From Corynebacterium atrinae (lineage in GTDB: Bacteria; Actinomycetota; Actinomycetes; Mycobacteriales; Mycobacteriaceae), in the NCBI RefSeq assembly GCF_030408455.1, contig NZ_CP046977.1:434001-498000 (forward strand): a stretch of DNA of 64,000 nucleotides, in the 5' to 3' direction. Both the position numbers and the translations under genes were made by a program. Numbering within the stretch: position 1 is the first letter of the stretch; every line of letters begins with the position of its first letter. Below are positions 18,005 to 26,979 of the stretch, piece after piece. Below the pieces are notes generated by a model, which was not told where the DNA came from, did not search any database, and worked only from the letters and a program-made list of their open reading frames with translations.

Positions 18005-18201
18005 TGGATTTTGAAGAGTTTTCGCGTCAGTTCCGGGAGCGCACCGCGCAGCGGATGGTGGAGTTTGAAAAGGCGCTCGCTCGGGCGCAGGAGCGAGTGG
18101 AGAAGTCGGTGGAGGCACCCAAGCAGGTAGTGAAACAGCACAGCACCCCTCGGACGCCGGCCACTCGCGGCCGGGTTCAGGGGGTGCTGCGGAAAAACTA
18201 A
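17998..18201 (+). CDS. Unrecognised small basic coiled-coil protein, third gene of the unit
   Basis: 67 residues from GTG 17998 (or 65 from GTG 18004), overlapping the end of the preceding gene. The first ~45 residues form one long charged helix (FEEFSRQFRERTAQRMVEFE and on), likely coiled coil; the tail is basic (TPRTPATRGRVQGVLRKN). No membrane segment and no signal peptide. The overlap with the 410-residue gene argues for a functional link. It ends five bases before the convergent hydrolase-like gene. Confidence 0.5.
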   Translation: MVVDFEEFSRQFRERTAQRMVEFEKALARAQERVEKSVEAPKQVVKQHSTPRTPATRGRVQGVLRKN

Positions 18202-18206
18202 TGCTC

Positions 18207-19037
18207 TTAGATCGCGGCCTTCTCGGCGAGCTCCTCGCCATCGAAGGACTGCACGTGCTTAGCCTCGGCCAGGGGAGCAGCGAAGCCGGAGTATTTCTTT
18301 TCACCGGCGAGCTCGTGGAGGAGGAAGCCGGTGAGCAGGCCGCGGGCGGTTTCCTGCGCGGAGTACTGGGGCAGGCCGAGTCCGAAGCTGAATTGGAACA
18401 GGGCATCTTCGGTGAAGCCGGCTTGGTTGCCGTTGTTGATTTCCCGGTAGGCGACAGGGCCGCCCCAGTTGAGGGCGACCTTGGGGGGATTGCCGGCGTC
18501 GAAAAGATCGTTGCGGCCCGAGCCGATGACCAAACCGGGAGCTGTGACGAAGCGGGCGGCCTCCGTCGAGGAGGGAGTGGTCACGGCCGGATACAGCGCG
18601 CCGACTGCCTTGACCGTCGGGTTGTTGGCCGCCATGAGAACTGCGGCGCCCGCGCCCATGCCGTGCCCGGCCACGCCGAGCTTGCCGGGGGAGACGGTGA
18701 CCTTGCCATGGCCGAGCTTGACTCCGGCGGCAATCTGGAGGCAGGTTTCCAGGTCGGCGGAGAAGCCGCGATGATCGGGGGCCAGGCCCCGCTCGGTGTC
18801 CGGGGCGGTGACGACGATGCCCCAGCTAGCGAGGTGGCGCAGGGTGGCGTGGTAGTTTTTCACCGACTTGGTCCAGTCGTGCCCGAACGCGATCGCGGGA
18901 ACGCCCTTACCCTCCGCGGGGGTGTAGACCTTTCCCGGCAGTCCGGCGTAGTTGAGGTCACCGACGAGCACGCGATGCGGGCCCCGCTTGGACAGGTGGG
19001 CCAGGTGCTTTTTCAGATTCTCAGACACGCCCACCAC
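18207..19037 (-). CDS. Alpha/beta-hydrolase-fold protein with Gly in place of the nucleophile Ser
   Basis: 276 residues, GTG start. The fold follows the dienelactone hydrolase / PET-hydrolase-like pattern: GVPAIAFGHDWTKSVKNYHAT (oxyanion region), then GKLGVAGHGMGAGAAVLMAA at the nucleophile elbow, and a late acidic/His region. In active members the elbow is G-H-S-M-G; here the codon is GGC (Gly), read directly from the complement of 18640-18700. Unless another residue serves, hydrolysis should be impaired. It might be a binding or scaffold protein, or use another nucleophile. No signal peptide is seen. It stands alone, convergent with the three-gene unit. Confidence 0.75.
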   Translation of the reverse strand: MVGVSENLKKHLAHLSKRGPHRVLVGDLNYAGLPGKVYTPAEGKGVPAIAFGHDWTKSVKNYHATLRHLASWGIVVTAPDTERGLAPDHRGFSADLETCLQIAAGVKLGHGKVTVSPGKLGVAGHGMGAGAAVLMAANNPTVKAVGALYPAVTTPSSTEAARFVTAPGLVIGSGRNDLFDAGNPPKVALNWGGPVAYREINNGNQAGFTEDALFQFSFGLGLPQYSAQETARGLLTGFLLHELAGEKKYSGFAAPLAEAKHVQSFDGEELAEKAAI

Positions 19038-19106
19038 GATAGTGGAAGAGGAGCGCTAAGACCTTAAAACTCCGCCGGTTTGCCCTTGTCCGCTACAGTC
19101 ATCGTC

Positions 19107-20984
19107 ATGTGTGGAATTGTTGGATATGTCGGACATCGACAAGGACTTAACCTGGCGCTAGAAGCACTGCGCCGAATGGAATACCGCGGCTACGACTCCT
19201 CAGGCATTGCTGTGGCGGGAATCGATGCAGAAGGCGACCAGGTCATCAACATGGTCAAGCGGGCGGGCAAGCTCGCTAACTTGGAAGACAAGATCGCGGA
19301 AGTCGGGGCGGACAACTTCGAGGGGACCACGGCGATTGGCCACACCCGGTGGGCGACGCATGGTCGGCCCACGGATGCGAACGCGCACCCGCACATGTCT
19401 TATGACGGTCGGGTGGCGATTGTTCACAACGGCATCATCGAAAACTTTGCCCCCCTTCGCGCTGAGCTGGAGGCGGCGGGCATCGAGCTGAAGTCGGAGA
19501 CGGACTCGGAGGTGGCGGCGCACCTCCTGGCGCGCGCTTACAACGAGGGGGAGACCTCGGGCGATTTCCGGGCCTCGGCCTTGGCCGTGCTGGCTCGCCT
19601 CGAGGGTGCCTTCACCTTGCTGTTCATGCACGCCGATCACCCGGATGAGATCATCGCCGCTCGGCGTTCCACCCCGCTCATTGTCGGCGTGGGAGAGAAC
19701 GAAATGTTCCTCGGTTCGGACGTCGCGGCGTTCATCGAGTTCACCAAGAATGCGGTGGAGCTGGAGCAGGACAACGTTGTCATCATCACTGCTGATGGCT
19801 ACGAGGTGCTCAACTTCGATGGTTCCGCCGCCGAGGGCAAGCCTTTCACCATCGACTGGGACCTCGCTGCTGCCGAGAAGGGTGGCTTTGATTCCTTCAT
19901 GATGAAGGAGATCCACGAGCAGCCGGCCGCGGTTCGCGATACTCTCGCGGGGCACTTCCAGGATGGACGCGTCGTGTTGGATGAGTCCAACATTTCGGAG
20001 AATGACTTGAAGTCCATCAACCAGGTCTTCGTCGTGGCTTGTGGCTCTGCCTACCACTCCGGCTTGCTGGCCAAGTACGCCATTGAGCACTGGGTGCGCG
20101 TGCCCGTGCAGATCGAGGTGGCTTCCGAGTTCCGCTACCGCGATCCGGTCCTCGACGAGCGGACGTTGGTCCTCGCTATCTCCCAGTCCGGTGAGACTGC
20201 CGACACGCTGGAGGCCGTGCGCCACGCGAAAACCCAGGGTGCGAAGGTCCTGGCGGTGTGCAACACCAACGGGTCGCAGATCCCGCGCGAGTCTGACGCG
20301 GTGCTGTACACCCACGCTGGGCCGGAAATTGGCGTCGCATCCACCAAGGCGTTCCTCGCCCAGGTGGCTGCCAACTACATCGTCGGCCTCGCCCTTGCGC
20401 AGGCCAAGGGCACCAAGTACCCGGATGAGATCGTCGAGATCTGGGAAGCGCTGGAGGAAATCCCCGGCAAGGTCGAGGAGGTGCTGGCGTGCCGCGACAC
20501 GATTCGCGATATTTCGGATGCCCTCGGCCAGGTCCGCACCATGCTCTTCCTGGGCCGCAACGTCGGATACCCCGTGGCATTGGAGGGTGCGCTCAAGCTC
20601 AAGGAGCTGGCGTACATCCACGCCGAGGGCTTCCCCGCGGGCGAGCTCAAGCACGGCCCCATCGCGCTCATCGAGGATGACCTGCCGGTCGTCGTGGTCG
20701 TGCCGTCTCCGCGGGGTGTGAAACTGTTGCACTCGAAGATCGTCTCCAATATCCAGGAGATCCGGGCACGTGGTGCCAAGACCATCGTCATCGCCGAAGA
20801 GGGCGATACCTCGGTTGAGCCCTATGCCAACTGGCTCATCACTATCCCGGAGTCCGCGTCGATCATGCAGCCGCTCCTGGCCACGATCCCGTTGCAGTAC
20901 CTGGCGGCGGATATCGCCCGGGCCTGCGGTAACGAGGACATCGATAAGCCGCGCAACCTGGCGAAGTCGGTGACGGTGGAGTAA
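19107..20984 (+). CDS. glmS: Glutamine--fructose-6-phosphate aminotransferase GlmS
   Basis: 625 residues. It makes glucosamine-6-P from fructose-6-P and glutamine, the entry to UDP-GlcNAc. The nucleophile Cys2 follows the start (MCGIVGYVGHRQGLNLALEA). The glutaminase domain spans about 1-240, and two SIS domains follow (SGLLAKYAIEHW, ISQSGETADTLEA). The end is DKPRNLAKSVTVE, with the family's typical C-terminal closing of the active site. No Firmicutes-type glmS ribozyme is expected or seen. The next gene begins 6 bp later. Confidence 0.97.
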   Translation: MCGIVGYVGHRQGLNLALEALRRMEYRGYDSSGIAVAGIDAEGDQVINMVKRAGKLANLEDKIAEVGADNFEGTTAIGHTRWATHGRPTDANAHPHMSYDGRVAIVHNGIIENFAPLRAELEAAGIELKSETDSEVAAHLLARAYNEGETSGDFRASALAVLARLEGAFTLLFMHADHPDEIIAARRSTPLIVGVGENEMFLGSDVAAFIEFTKNAVELEQDNVVIITADGYEVLNFDGSAAEGKPFTIDWDLAAAEKGGFDSFMMKEIHEQPAAVRDTLAGHFQDGRVVLDESNISENDLKSINQVFVVACGSAYHSGLLAKYAIEHWVRVPVQIEVASEFRYRDPVLDERTLVLAISQSGETADTLEAVRHAKTQGAKVLAVCNTNGSQIPRESDAVLYTHAGPEIGVASTKAFLAQVAANYIVGLALAQAKGTKYPDEIVEIWEALEEIPGKVEEVLACRDTIRDISDALGQVRTMLFLGRNVGYPVALEGALKLKELAYIHAEGFPAGELKHGPIALIEDDLPVVVVVPSPRGVKLLHSKIVSNIQEIRARGAKTIVIAEEGDTSVEPYANWLITIPESASIMQPLLATIPLQYLAADIARACGNEDIDKPRNLAKSVTVE

Positions 20985-20990
20985 CCCGCT

Positions 20991-22034
20991 ATGACTGCCA
21001 CCCCATTGACCTTCCGGCACGACACCCTTGGGCAGCGGGTGCTCTTTGGCGCGAATCAGGCAGCCGAATACGTGGCCGCCGAGATCGACGGCCGGAAAGT
21101 CATGGTGGTGGCCAGCCCCCGCGAGATGCGGCGGGCACGCGAACTCTTCGCCGATCTGAGCATCGCGGTGTGGCACGAGGATGTGGCCATGCACGTGCCG
21201 GTGGAGGTGGCGGAGCGGGCGCGGGACGTCGCCAAGCAACACTCCATTGAGCTGCTCGTCGCCGTCGGGGGCGGCTCGGCGGTGGGAACGGCGAAAGCCG
21301 TGGCGCTGACCACCGGGATCGAGCTGATCGCGGTGCCCACCACCTACGCCGGGTCCGAGGCCACGGACGTGTGGGGGATGACGGAGCAGGGCCGCAAGAC
21401 CACGGGCCAGGACCCGCGGGTGCTGCCCACAGCCGTTGTCTACGATTCCACGCTGACGGTCTCGTTGCCCGTGGAGCTGTCGGTGGCCTCGGGCCTCAAC
21501 GCCCTGGCTCATTGCGTCGACTCGCTGTGGGCTCCCCGCGCTGATCCGATCAACGCCGCCCTAGCCACGGAGGGGGCCCGGGCCTTAACCGCCGGCCTGC
21601 CCCAGGTCCACCACGACCCGTATGACCTGGCCGGACGCGATCAGCTGCTGTACGGCGCGTACCTCGCGGCGGTGGCATTCGCTTCGGCGGGGGCGGGAAT
21701 GCACCACAAGATCTGCCATATCCTTGGCGGCACCTTCAACCTGCCGCACGCCCAGACGCACGCGATCGTCCTGCCCTACGTCCTCGCCTTCAACGCCCCC
21801 GCAGCCGCGGAACGCCTGGACGCGGCCTTCGGCGGCCTGGCGGGCCTGCAAGATTTAAGAAAGCGTCTCGACGCCCCGCGGGCCTTAAGCGACATTGGCT
21901 TCACCGCTGCCGGCATCCCCGCGGCCGTCGAGCAGGCCCTCGCCGCCGTCCCGGCGTCGAATCCCTGCCCGGTCACGGCCGAGAACCTCACTGAGTTGCT
22001 CACGCGGGCGTTGGTCGGGGCAGAGCCGGGCTGA
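20991..22034 (+). CDS. Maleylacetate reductase-like iron-containing alcohol dehydrogenase
   Basis: 347 residues. The pattern fits the maleylacetate reductase branch of Fe-ADHs: nucleotide-binding LLVAVGGGSAVGTAKAVAL, VPTTYAGSEATDVWGMTEQGRKTTG, and GMHHKICHILGGTFNLPHAQTH with the metal/substrate histidines. Such enzymes reduce maleylacetate to 3-oxoadipate in catechol/hydroxyquinol degradation. No ring-cleavage dioxygenase is nearby. It follows glmS by 6 bp and precedes alr by 22 bp, so it lies in an envelope-precursor operon. Substrate therefore open; other short-chain keto acids are possible. Confidence 0.8.
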   Translation: MTATPLTFRHDTLGQRVLFGANQAAEYVAAEIDGRKVMVVASPREMRRARELFADLSIAVWHEDVAMHVPVEVAERARDVAKQHSIELLVAVGGGSAVGTAKAVALTTGIELIAVPTTYAGSEATDVWGMTEQGRKTTGQDPRVLPTAVVYDSTLTVSLPVELSVASGLNALAHCVDSLWAPRADPINAALATEGARALTAGLPQVHHDPYDLAGRDQLLYGAYLAAVAFASAGAGMHHKICHILGGTFNLPHAQTHAIVLPYVLAFNAPAAAERLDAAFGGLAGLQDLRKRLDAPRALSDIGFTAAGIPAAVEQALAAVPASNPCPVTAENLTELLTRALVGAEPG

Positions 22035-22056
22035 GAGCAGTGGCACAATGTCACCC

Positions 22057-23157
22057 ATGGATCTTCTGAGTACCCGCATTGATCTGGACGCCATCGCCCA
22101 CAACACCCGCACCATCAAAACCCTCATCGGCGACGATGTGCGGCTGATGGCCGTGGTCAAGGCCGATGGCTACGGGCACGGGGCGCTGGAGGTGGCCGGG
22201 ATCATGGGCGCGAACGGGGCGGATGCCTTCGGGGTAGCCACCCTGGCGGAGGCGGTGGAGCTGCGGGAGGGGGGCGTCGATAAGCCGATTTTGGTGTGGA
22301 TCTGGTCCCCGCAGGAGGAGTTTTCCGAGGCACTCGCTGTGAACATTGAGCTGGGGGTGCCGTCGCTGCGGCACGCCCAGGCGTTGGTGGATGCCGCGAT
22401 CCCCGCGCAGGTGGCCATCAAGGTTGATACCGGGTTGCATCGTTCCGGGGTCGACGAGGCGGACTGGGCGGAGGTGTTTACTCTGTTGCGGGAGGCGGAG
22501 CACCTCGACGTCACCGGAGTTTTTTCACACCTGGCGTGCGCAGACGAGCCTTTCAACCCCGCCAATGACCAGCAGGCTGCCGCGTTGCTCCGAGCCATCG
22601 AGTTGGGCCGTTCCCTTGGCTTGGAGCTGCCGATCAACCACCTCTGCAATTCTCCCGGCACCCTCACGCGCCCGGATTTTCATCACGAACAGGTGCGCGT
22701 CGGCGTGGCGCTCTATGGCCTCGAACCCATCGAGGGGCTAACGCATGACCTGAAACCGGCGATGACCTGGTCAGCTGAGGTCATCGCGGTCAATCCCGTG
22801 CAACCGGGCGAGTCCGTCAGCTACGGCCACACGTGGACCGCGCAAGAGGCGGGCTGGCTGGCGCTGGTTCCGGCGGGCTATGCCGATGGCTTGCCGCGCG
22901 CCTGGCAAGGCAAGCTCCAGGTGGGCATTGGTGGCAAGCTGTACTCGCAGGTGGGCCGGGTGTGCATGGATCAGATCGTGGTGGACCTTGGCCCCAATGA
23001 GTTCAATGTCCAGCCCGGGGACCATGCCGTGATCTTCGGCGAGGGGGGCATGAGCGCCACCGAGCTCGCCGCCGCCACCGACACGATTAACTACGAGATC
23101 GTGTGCCGGCCCACCGGCCGCACCACCCGCGACTACGAAGGCGGTATTGAGCTGTGA
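22057..23157 (+). CDS. alr: Alanine racemase
   Basis: 366 residues. PLP enzyme making D-alanine for peptidoglycan. The PLP lysine is Lys35 in MAVVKADGYGHGA, the second catalytic tyrosine lies in GESVSYGHTW, and CMDQIVVDLG and NYEIVCRPTGR are conserved. ATG 22057 matches the usual N-terminus (MDLLSTRIDLDAIAHNT); ATG 22048 is in frame and would add MSP. It overlaps tsaE by GTGA. Confidence 0.96.
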   Translation: MDLLSTRIDLDAIAHNTRTIKTLIGDDVRLMAVVKADGYGHGALEVAGIMGANGADAFGVATLAEAVELREGGVDKPILVWIWSPQEEFSEALAVNIELGVPSLRHAQALVDAAIPAQVAIKVDTGLHRSGVDEADWAEVFTLLREAEHLDVTGVFSHLACADEPFNPANDQQAAALLRAIELGRSLGLELPINHLCNSPGTLTRPDFHHEQVRVGVALYGLEPIEGLTHDLKPAMTWSAEVIAVNPVQPGESVSYGHTWTAQEAGWLALVPAGYADGLPRAWQGKLQVGIGGKLYSQVGRVCMDQIVVDLGPNEFNVQPGDHAVIFGEGGMSATELAAATDTINYEIVCRPTGRTTRDYEGGIEL

Positions 23158-23633
23158 GTTTCCCCAGCGAGGGCAGCATCGAATTGGCCACGGCCGCTGA
23201 TACCCAGGCCTTTGCCGAACAACTGGGGAGGACTCTCCAGGCGGGTGATGTGGTCATCCTGGATGGGCCCTTGGGGGCCGGTAAGACCACCTTCACCCAG
23301 GGTCTGGCCCGGGGGTTGCTGGTGAAAGGCCGGGTCACGTCGCCGACCTTCGTCATCGCCCGGGAGCACCGTTCGACCGTGGGTGGGCCTACCCTCATCC
23401 ACGTCGATGCTTACCGGCTCCTGGGCGAGGATGGCACCGGGGAGCTTGATTCTTTGGATCTGGATACGGACTTGGAGGACGCGGTGGTCGTCGCGGAATG
23501 GGGCGGGGGCCTGGTGGAACAGATCTCTGATCGCTACCTTCACGTCACCATCGACCGTGAAACCGCCGTCCGCCGCGACCCGGAATCGGAGGCTCGTATC
23601 GTCGGCTGGAAATGGGTGCAAGTTTTGGGCTAG
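23154..23633 (+). CDS. tsaE: tRNA t6A biosynthesis ATPase TsaE
   Basis: 159 residues, GTG start overlapping alr. P-loop DGPLGAGKTTFTQGLARG (about 38-50), then SPTFVIAREH and LIHVDAYRLLGED. It belongs to the YjeE family. TsaE regulates the TsaBD complex that adds threonylcarbamoyl to A37 of ANN-decoding tRNAs. TsaB and TsaD are encoded 2-4 kb downstream in the same orientation. Confidence 0.95.
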   Translation: MSFPSEGSIELATAADTQAFAEQLGRTLQAGDVVILDGPLGAGKTTFTQGLARGLLVKGRVTSPTFVIAREHRSTVGGPTLIHVDAYRLLGEDGTGELDSLDLDTDLEDAVVVAEWGGGLVEQISDRYLHVTIDRETAVRRDPESEARIVGWKWVQVLG

Positions 23634-23718
23634 ATCTCAATCACTTGCCCAACTCCAATCTAGGGGAGTTCAATGGCTATGAAGTAGCCAAACTGCATAC
23701 ACAGAATGGGACAGTACT

Positions 23719-25323
23719 GTGCTCAGCTTTCTCGCAGCTAACCCCCTCATCGCTCTCGTCGCCATTTTGGCGTTGGGCTTGGCGTTGGGGAAGGTCCGTG
23801 TCTTTGGGCTCTCACTGGGAGCAGCGGCCGTGCTGTTCGTCGCGTTGGCCCTGTCGACAATTGACCCAAATATTCAGATCCCACCACTCGTCTTCCAGCT
23901 GGGTCTGGCCATGTTCGTCTACGCGATCGGTTTGACCGCCGGTGAGCAATTCTTCGCTGAGTTCCGCACGCGCGGCTGGCGGCTGACGGTGTTCATGATT
24001 GTGCTGCTGACGTCGTTGGTCGCCGTCGCTTACGCCCTCATCAAGGTCCTGGGGCTGAAGGCCACGACCGGCGCGGGCATGTTTACTGGCGCGCTCACCT
24101 CGACCCCGGGTATGGCCGCGATCGTCGGCGTGCTCGAGGACATTGATCCTTCCGCGACGGGTGAGCCGGTCATTGGCTATTCCCTGGCGTACCCCGGTGC
24201 GGTGTTGGGCACCATTTTGGTGGCGGCGATCGGGGCGAAGCTGCTCAAGGTCGACCACATCGAGGAGGCCCGCCAGGAGGGCCTCATCATTGCGCCGCTG
24301 GATTGGCAGGGCGTGCGCATTGGCCCGGGCATCAGTGGCACCGTGGCGCAGTTGCCGGTGCTGGCGGGCGCGGACATCATCGCCACCCGCATCGTCCACG
24401 GCGAGCACGATCATTCGCTGGCGTCGCCGACGGATGAGTTGTTTGAGGGCATGGTGCTCGTCATCAACGGCACTGAGGAAGCCATCGAGACGGCGCAGAA
24501 GACCCTCGGCGAGGCCGTTGAGGTGAGCATCGAGGACACGGACCTGGTGTATCGCCGCTTGACCGTGTCGAACCCGCGGATCGTCGGCCGGAAGCTCTCC
24601 GAGCTCAACACCGTTGACGCCGGCTTCCATATTGCGCGCATCCGCCGCGGCGACTCCGACGTGGTTCCGGGCGCCGATGACGTGCTCAATTATTCCGACC
24701 GCGTCCGCGTTGTCGCCCCGCCTAACCGCATGAATGAGGTCCGCAACTACCTCGGCGACTCCGAGCGCTCTCTCGCAGCCCCGGACCTGTTGCCCTTCGC
24801 CCTGGGCCTGCTGTTTGGTCTGTTGCTGGGATCGATCCCGATTCCGCTGCCAGGCGATTCGGTGCTCACCCTCGGTTTCGGTGGCGGCCCCATCGTCGCT
24901 GGCCTCATCCTCGGCGCCGTCCATCGCACGGGCCCGATCACGTGGACCATGCCCTACCACGCCAGCAATACCGTCAGCACGCTCGGCCTGGCGCTCTTCT
25001 TGGCAGGTGTGGGTACGACGGCGGGAGCGGGCTTTAAAAAGGCGCTCACCGACCCGGCCTCGCTCAACTACATGGCCGCCGGTTTCGCCATCACCCTCGT
25101 TTCCGCCCTGCTTTGCGCCGTCATCTGCATGGTGGTGCTTCGATTGACGTGGGACGAGTCGATGGGCGTGGCCGCTGGTGCAACGACGAACCCGGCGATC
25201 ATTTCTTATCTCAACGGCCAAACTGGCACCGAGCTGGCAACCCGCGGTTATGCCACTGTGTATCCCACCGCGATGGTGGGAAAGATCATCGCCAGCCAGG
25301 TGCTGCTGCTTCTGTTGCTGTAG
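23719..25323 (+). CDS. AspT/YidE-type exchanger, probable dicarboxylate or amino acid exporter
   Basis: 534 residues, GTG start. Architecture of the aspartate:alanine exchanger (AAE) family: five or six helices (1-165), two central TrkA-C domains (about 190-365, e.g. LVYRRLTVSNPRIVGRKLSE), then further helices with LTLGFGGGPIVAGLILGAVH and the end MVGKIIASQVLLLLLL. Corynebacterial relatives include the succinate exporter SucE, so a carboxylate exporter is the best guess. No clear Shine-Dalgarno site; the start may be leaderless. It sits between tsaE and tsaB but is not obviously related to them. Confidence 0.85.
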   Translation: MLSFLAANPLIALVAILALGLALGKVRVFGLSLGAAAVLFVALALSTIDPNIQIPPLVFQLGLAMFVYAIGLTAGEQFFAEFRTRGWRLTVFMIVLLTSLVAVAYALIKVLGLKATTGAGMFTGALTSTPGMAAIVGVLEDIDPSATGEPVIGYSLAYPGAVLGTILVAAIGAKLLKVDHIEEARQEGLIIAPLDWQGVRIGPGISGTVAQLPVLAGADIIATRIVHGEHDHSLASPTDELFEGMVLVINGTEEAIETAQKTLGEAVEVSIEDTDLVYRRLTVSNPRIVGRKLSELNTVDAGFHIARIRRGDSDVVPGADDVLNYSDRVRVVAPPNRMNEVRNYLGDSERSLAAPDLLPFALGLLFGLLLGSIPIPLPGDSVLTLGFGGGPIVAGLILGAVHRTGPITWTMPYHASNTVSTLGLALFLAGVGTTAGAGFKKALTDPASLNYMAAGFAITLVSALLCAVICMVVLRLTWDESMGVAAGATTNPAIISYLNGQTGTELATRGYATVYPTAMVGKIIASQVLLLLLL

Positions 25324-25377
25324 GCGGCGAGTAGCCTAGGAGACGTCTCAGCCGCCGTACCTAGGAGAGTAGCTATC

Positions 25378-25860
25378 ATGCGCCTGCCCAAAACTGGTCT
25401 TTATCTGATCATCGTCATCCTCGTCGCGTGGATCGGTTTCCTCGCCTTGGCCATCGCTACGGCTCCGGCCAAGGCGGAGTCGCAATTTACTACCTCCGGT
25501 GCCTTGGAAAAGGCCGTCGCCAACGCGGACGCGGAGGGCCTGAGCGTGATCGGCCTGTCCCCGGCTGACCTCTACGGTAAGGAGTACGTCGTGGCCGCCG
25601 TGGTCTGCCCCTATTCCACCGAACAGGGCCTGATGCAGATGTACGGCGTCGATGCTTCCGAGCTCAACCTCGGCCCCAATGGTGTGGCTGAAGACACCAA
25701 CTACCTCATGCTGGGCACCCGGGAGGGCGAGGTCGTCTTCGATCAGATGAGCCGCTCTGAGGTTGACCTGTGTGCCATCCGCACCCAGCCGTCCTTCGCC
25801 GCCGAGTCCCTCCTGCCGCTGATGAAGAGCCAAGAAGGCGCGTGGACGCTGCTAGGTTAG
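25378..25860 (+). CDS. Conserved hypothetical membrane-anchored protein
   Basis: 160 residues. One N-terminal helix (about 8-30) followed by AKAESQF, which may be a cleavable signal or a membrane anchor, then a soluble extracytoplasmic domain of about 125 residues with two cysteines (VVCPYSTEQG and DLCAIRTQ) that could form a disulfide. No family recognised. RBS AGGAGAG before ATG. It ends 4 bp before tsaB, so it is cotranscribed with the t6A genes, perhaps only by location. Confidence 0.7.
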   Translation: MRLPKTGLYLIIVILVAWIGFLALAIATAPAKAESQFTTSGALEKAVANADAEGLSVIGLSPADLYGKEYVVAAVVCPYSTEQGLMQMYGVDASELNLGPNGVAEDTNYLMLGTREGEVVFDQMSRSEVDLCAIRTQPSFAAESLLPLMKSQEGAWTLLG

Positions 25861-25864
25861 ACCC

Positions 25865-26518
25865 GTGCTTGTTCTCGCGATCGATACCTCCACGCCTGAC
25901 CTCGTCACCGGACTGGTCAACACCGCCACCGGCGACACCGTCGACCGCCCCCTGCCGGGCACTCGGGCTCACAATGAGCAACTAACGCCCACCGTTCAAG
26001 CATTGCTTATCGACGCCCGCGTGACCTTCGCCGACATCGACGCCATCGTCGTCGGCTGTGGTCCGGGTCCTTTCACCGGCCTGCGCGTCGGCATGGCCTC
26101 CGCGCAGGCCTTCGGAGATGCCCTCGGCATCCCCGTCTATGGGGTGTGTTCCCTCGACGCCATCGCCCAGCGCCTGCCCGCAGGCCGCTCGCTCGTGGCC
26201 ACCGATGCCCGCCGCCGGGAAATCTACTGGGCCACCTATATCGATGGCCAGCGCACCCACGGGCCCGAGGTGATCGCTCCCGCCGAGCTCGTCCTGCCGC
26301 ACGAGGTCGACGTGGCGTCGGTGCCGGCTGCACTGTCCGCGGCGGTAGAGGTGGACGTCGATAAGCATGACCTCGTGCCCGACGCGGCCTCGCTGGTCGC
26401 AGTGGCTGATCTCAGCGCCGACCCGGCGCCGGTGGTGCCGCTCTACCTGCGACGACCGGACGCGAAGGAACCGAAGCCGCGCCCGCAGTCCCCGGCGATC
26501 CCGCAGGTGGAACTGTGA
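25865..26518 (+). CDS. tsaB: tRNA t6A biosynthesis protein TsaB
   Basis: 217 residues, GTG start. ASKHA-fold protein with LVLAIDTSTPDLVTGLVN at the N-terminus and IVVGCGPGPFTGLRVGMASAQ, the TsaB signature. It forms the TsaBD heterodimer for threonylcarbamoyl-adenosine formation at tRNA position 37. Overlaps rimI by GTGA in the classical tsaB-rimI-tsaD order. Confidence 0.95.
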   Translation: MLVLAIDTSTPDLVTGLVNTATGDTVDRPLPGTRAHNEQLTPTVQALLIDARVTFADIDAIVVGCGPGPFTGLRVGMASAQAFGDALGIPVYGVCSLDAIAQRLPAGRSLVATDARRREIYWATYIDGQRTHGPEVIAPAELVLPHEVDVASVPAALSAAVEVDVDKHDLVPDAASLVAVADLSADPAPVVPLYLRRPDAKEPKPRPQSPAIPQVEL

Positions 26519-26979
26519 AACTGAGGTTGTTGGACGCGGCCGACTCGCGGCGCTGTGCCGAGTTGGAGGAGGTCCTGTTCCCGGGGGACAACCCGTGGCC
26601 GGAACACGCCTTTCTCAGCGAGATTGCCGCGCCCCACACCCTCTACCTGGGGGTGAGTGAGGGCGACAGCCTTTGGGCTTATGCCGGGATGGCCCGGTTG
26701 GGTCCGGAGGGTGATCCCGAGTTTGAGATTCACACCATCGGGGTCGACCCCTCCCACCAGCGTCAAGGGCTGGCGAGGATGCTCATGGATGAGCTCATGG
26801 CCGTCGCCGATGCCCACGCTGGCCGCGTTTTCCTGGAAGTGCGAACTGATAACGACCCGGCGATTGCCCTCTACGAAGCGTATGGCTTTGCCCGGCAGGG
26901 GATCCGCCGAAACTACTACCAACCCTCAGGCGCCGATGCCTACACGATGTTGAGAAACGCAAGGAGTAGCCGCCGATGA
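26515..26979 (+). CDS. rimI: Ribosomal protein S18-alanine N-acetyltransferase RimI
   Basis: 154 residues, GNAT fold. Acetyl-CoA motif [17 protein letters not shown] and the typical C-terminal [20 protein letters not shown]. RimI acetylates protein N-termini (S18 in E. coli). It lies between tsaB and tsaD with 4-bp overlaps on both sides. Confidence 0.92.
   Translation: MKLRLLDAADSRRCAELEEVLFPGDNPWPEHAFLSEIAAPHTLYLGVSEGDSLWAYAGMARLGPEGDPEFEIHTIGVDPSHQRQGLARMLMDELMAVADAHAGRVFLEVRTDNDPAIALYEAYGFARQGIRRNYYQPSGADAYTMLRNARSSRR

Noticed and set aside
18985..19106. glmS ribozyme
   Set aside because: No such structure is expected in this phylum, and the interval before glmS is too short.
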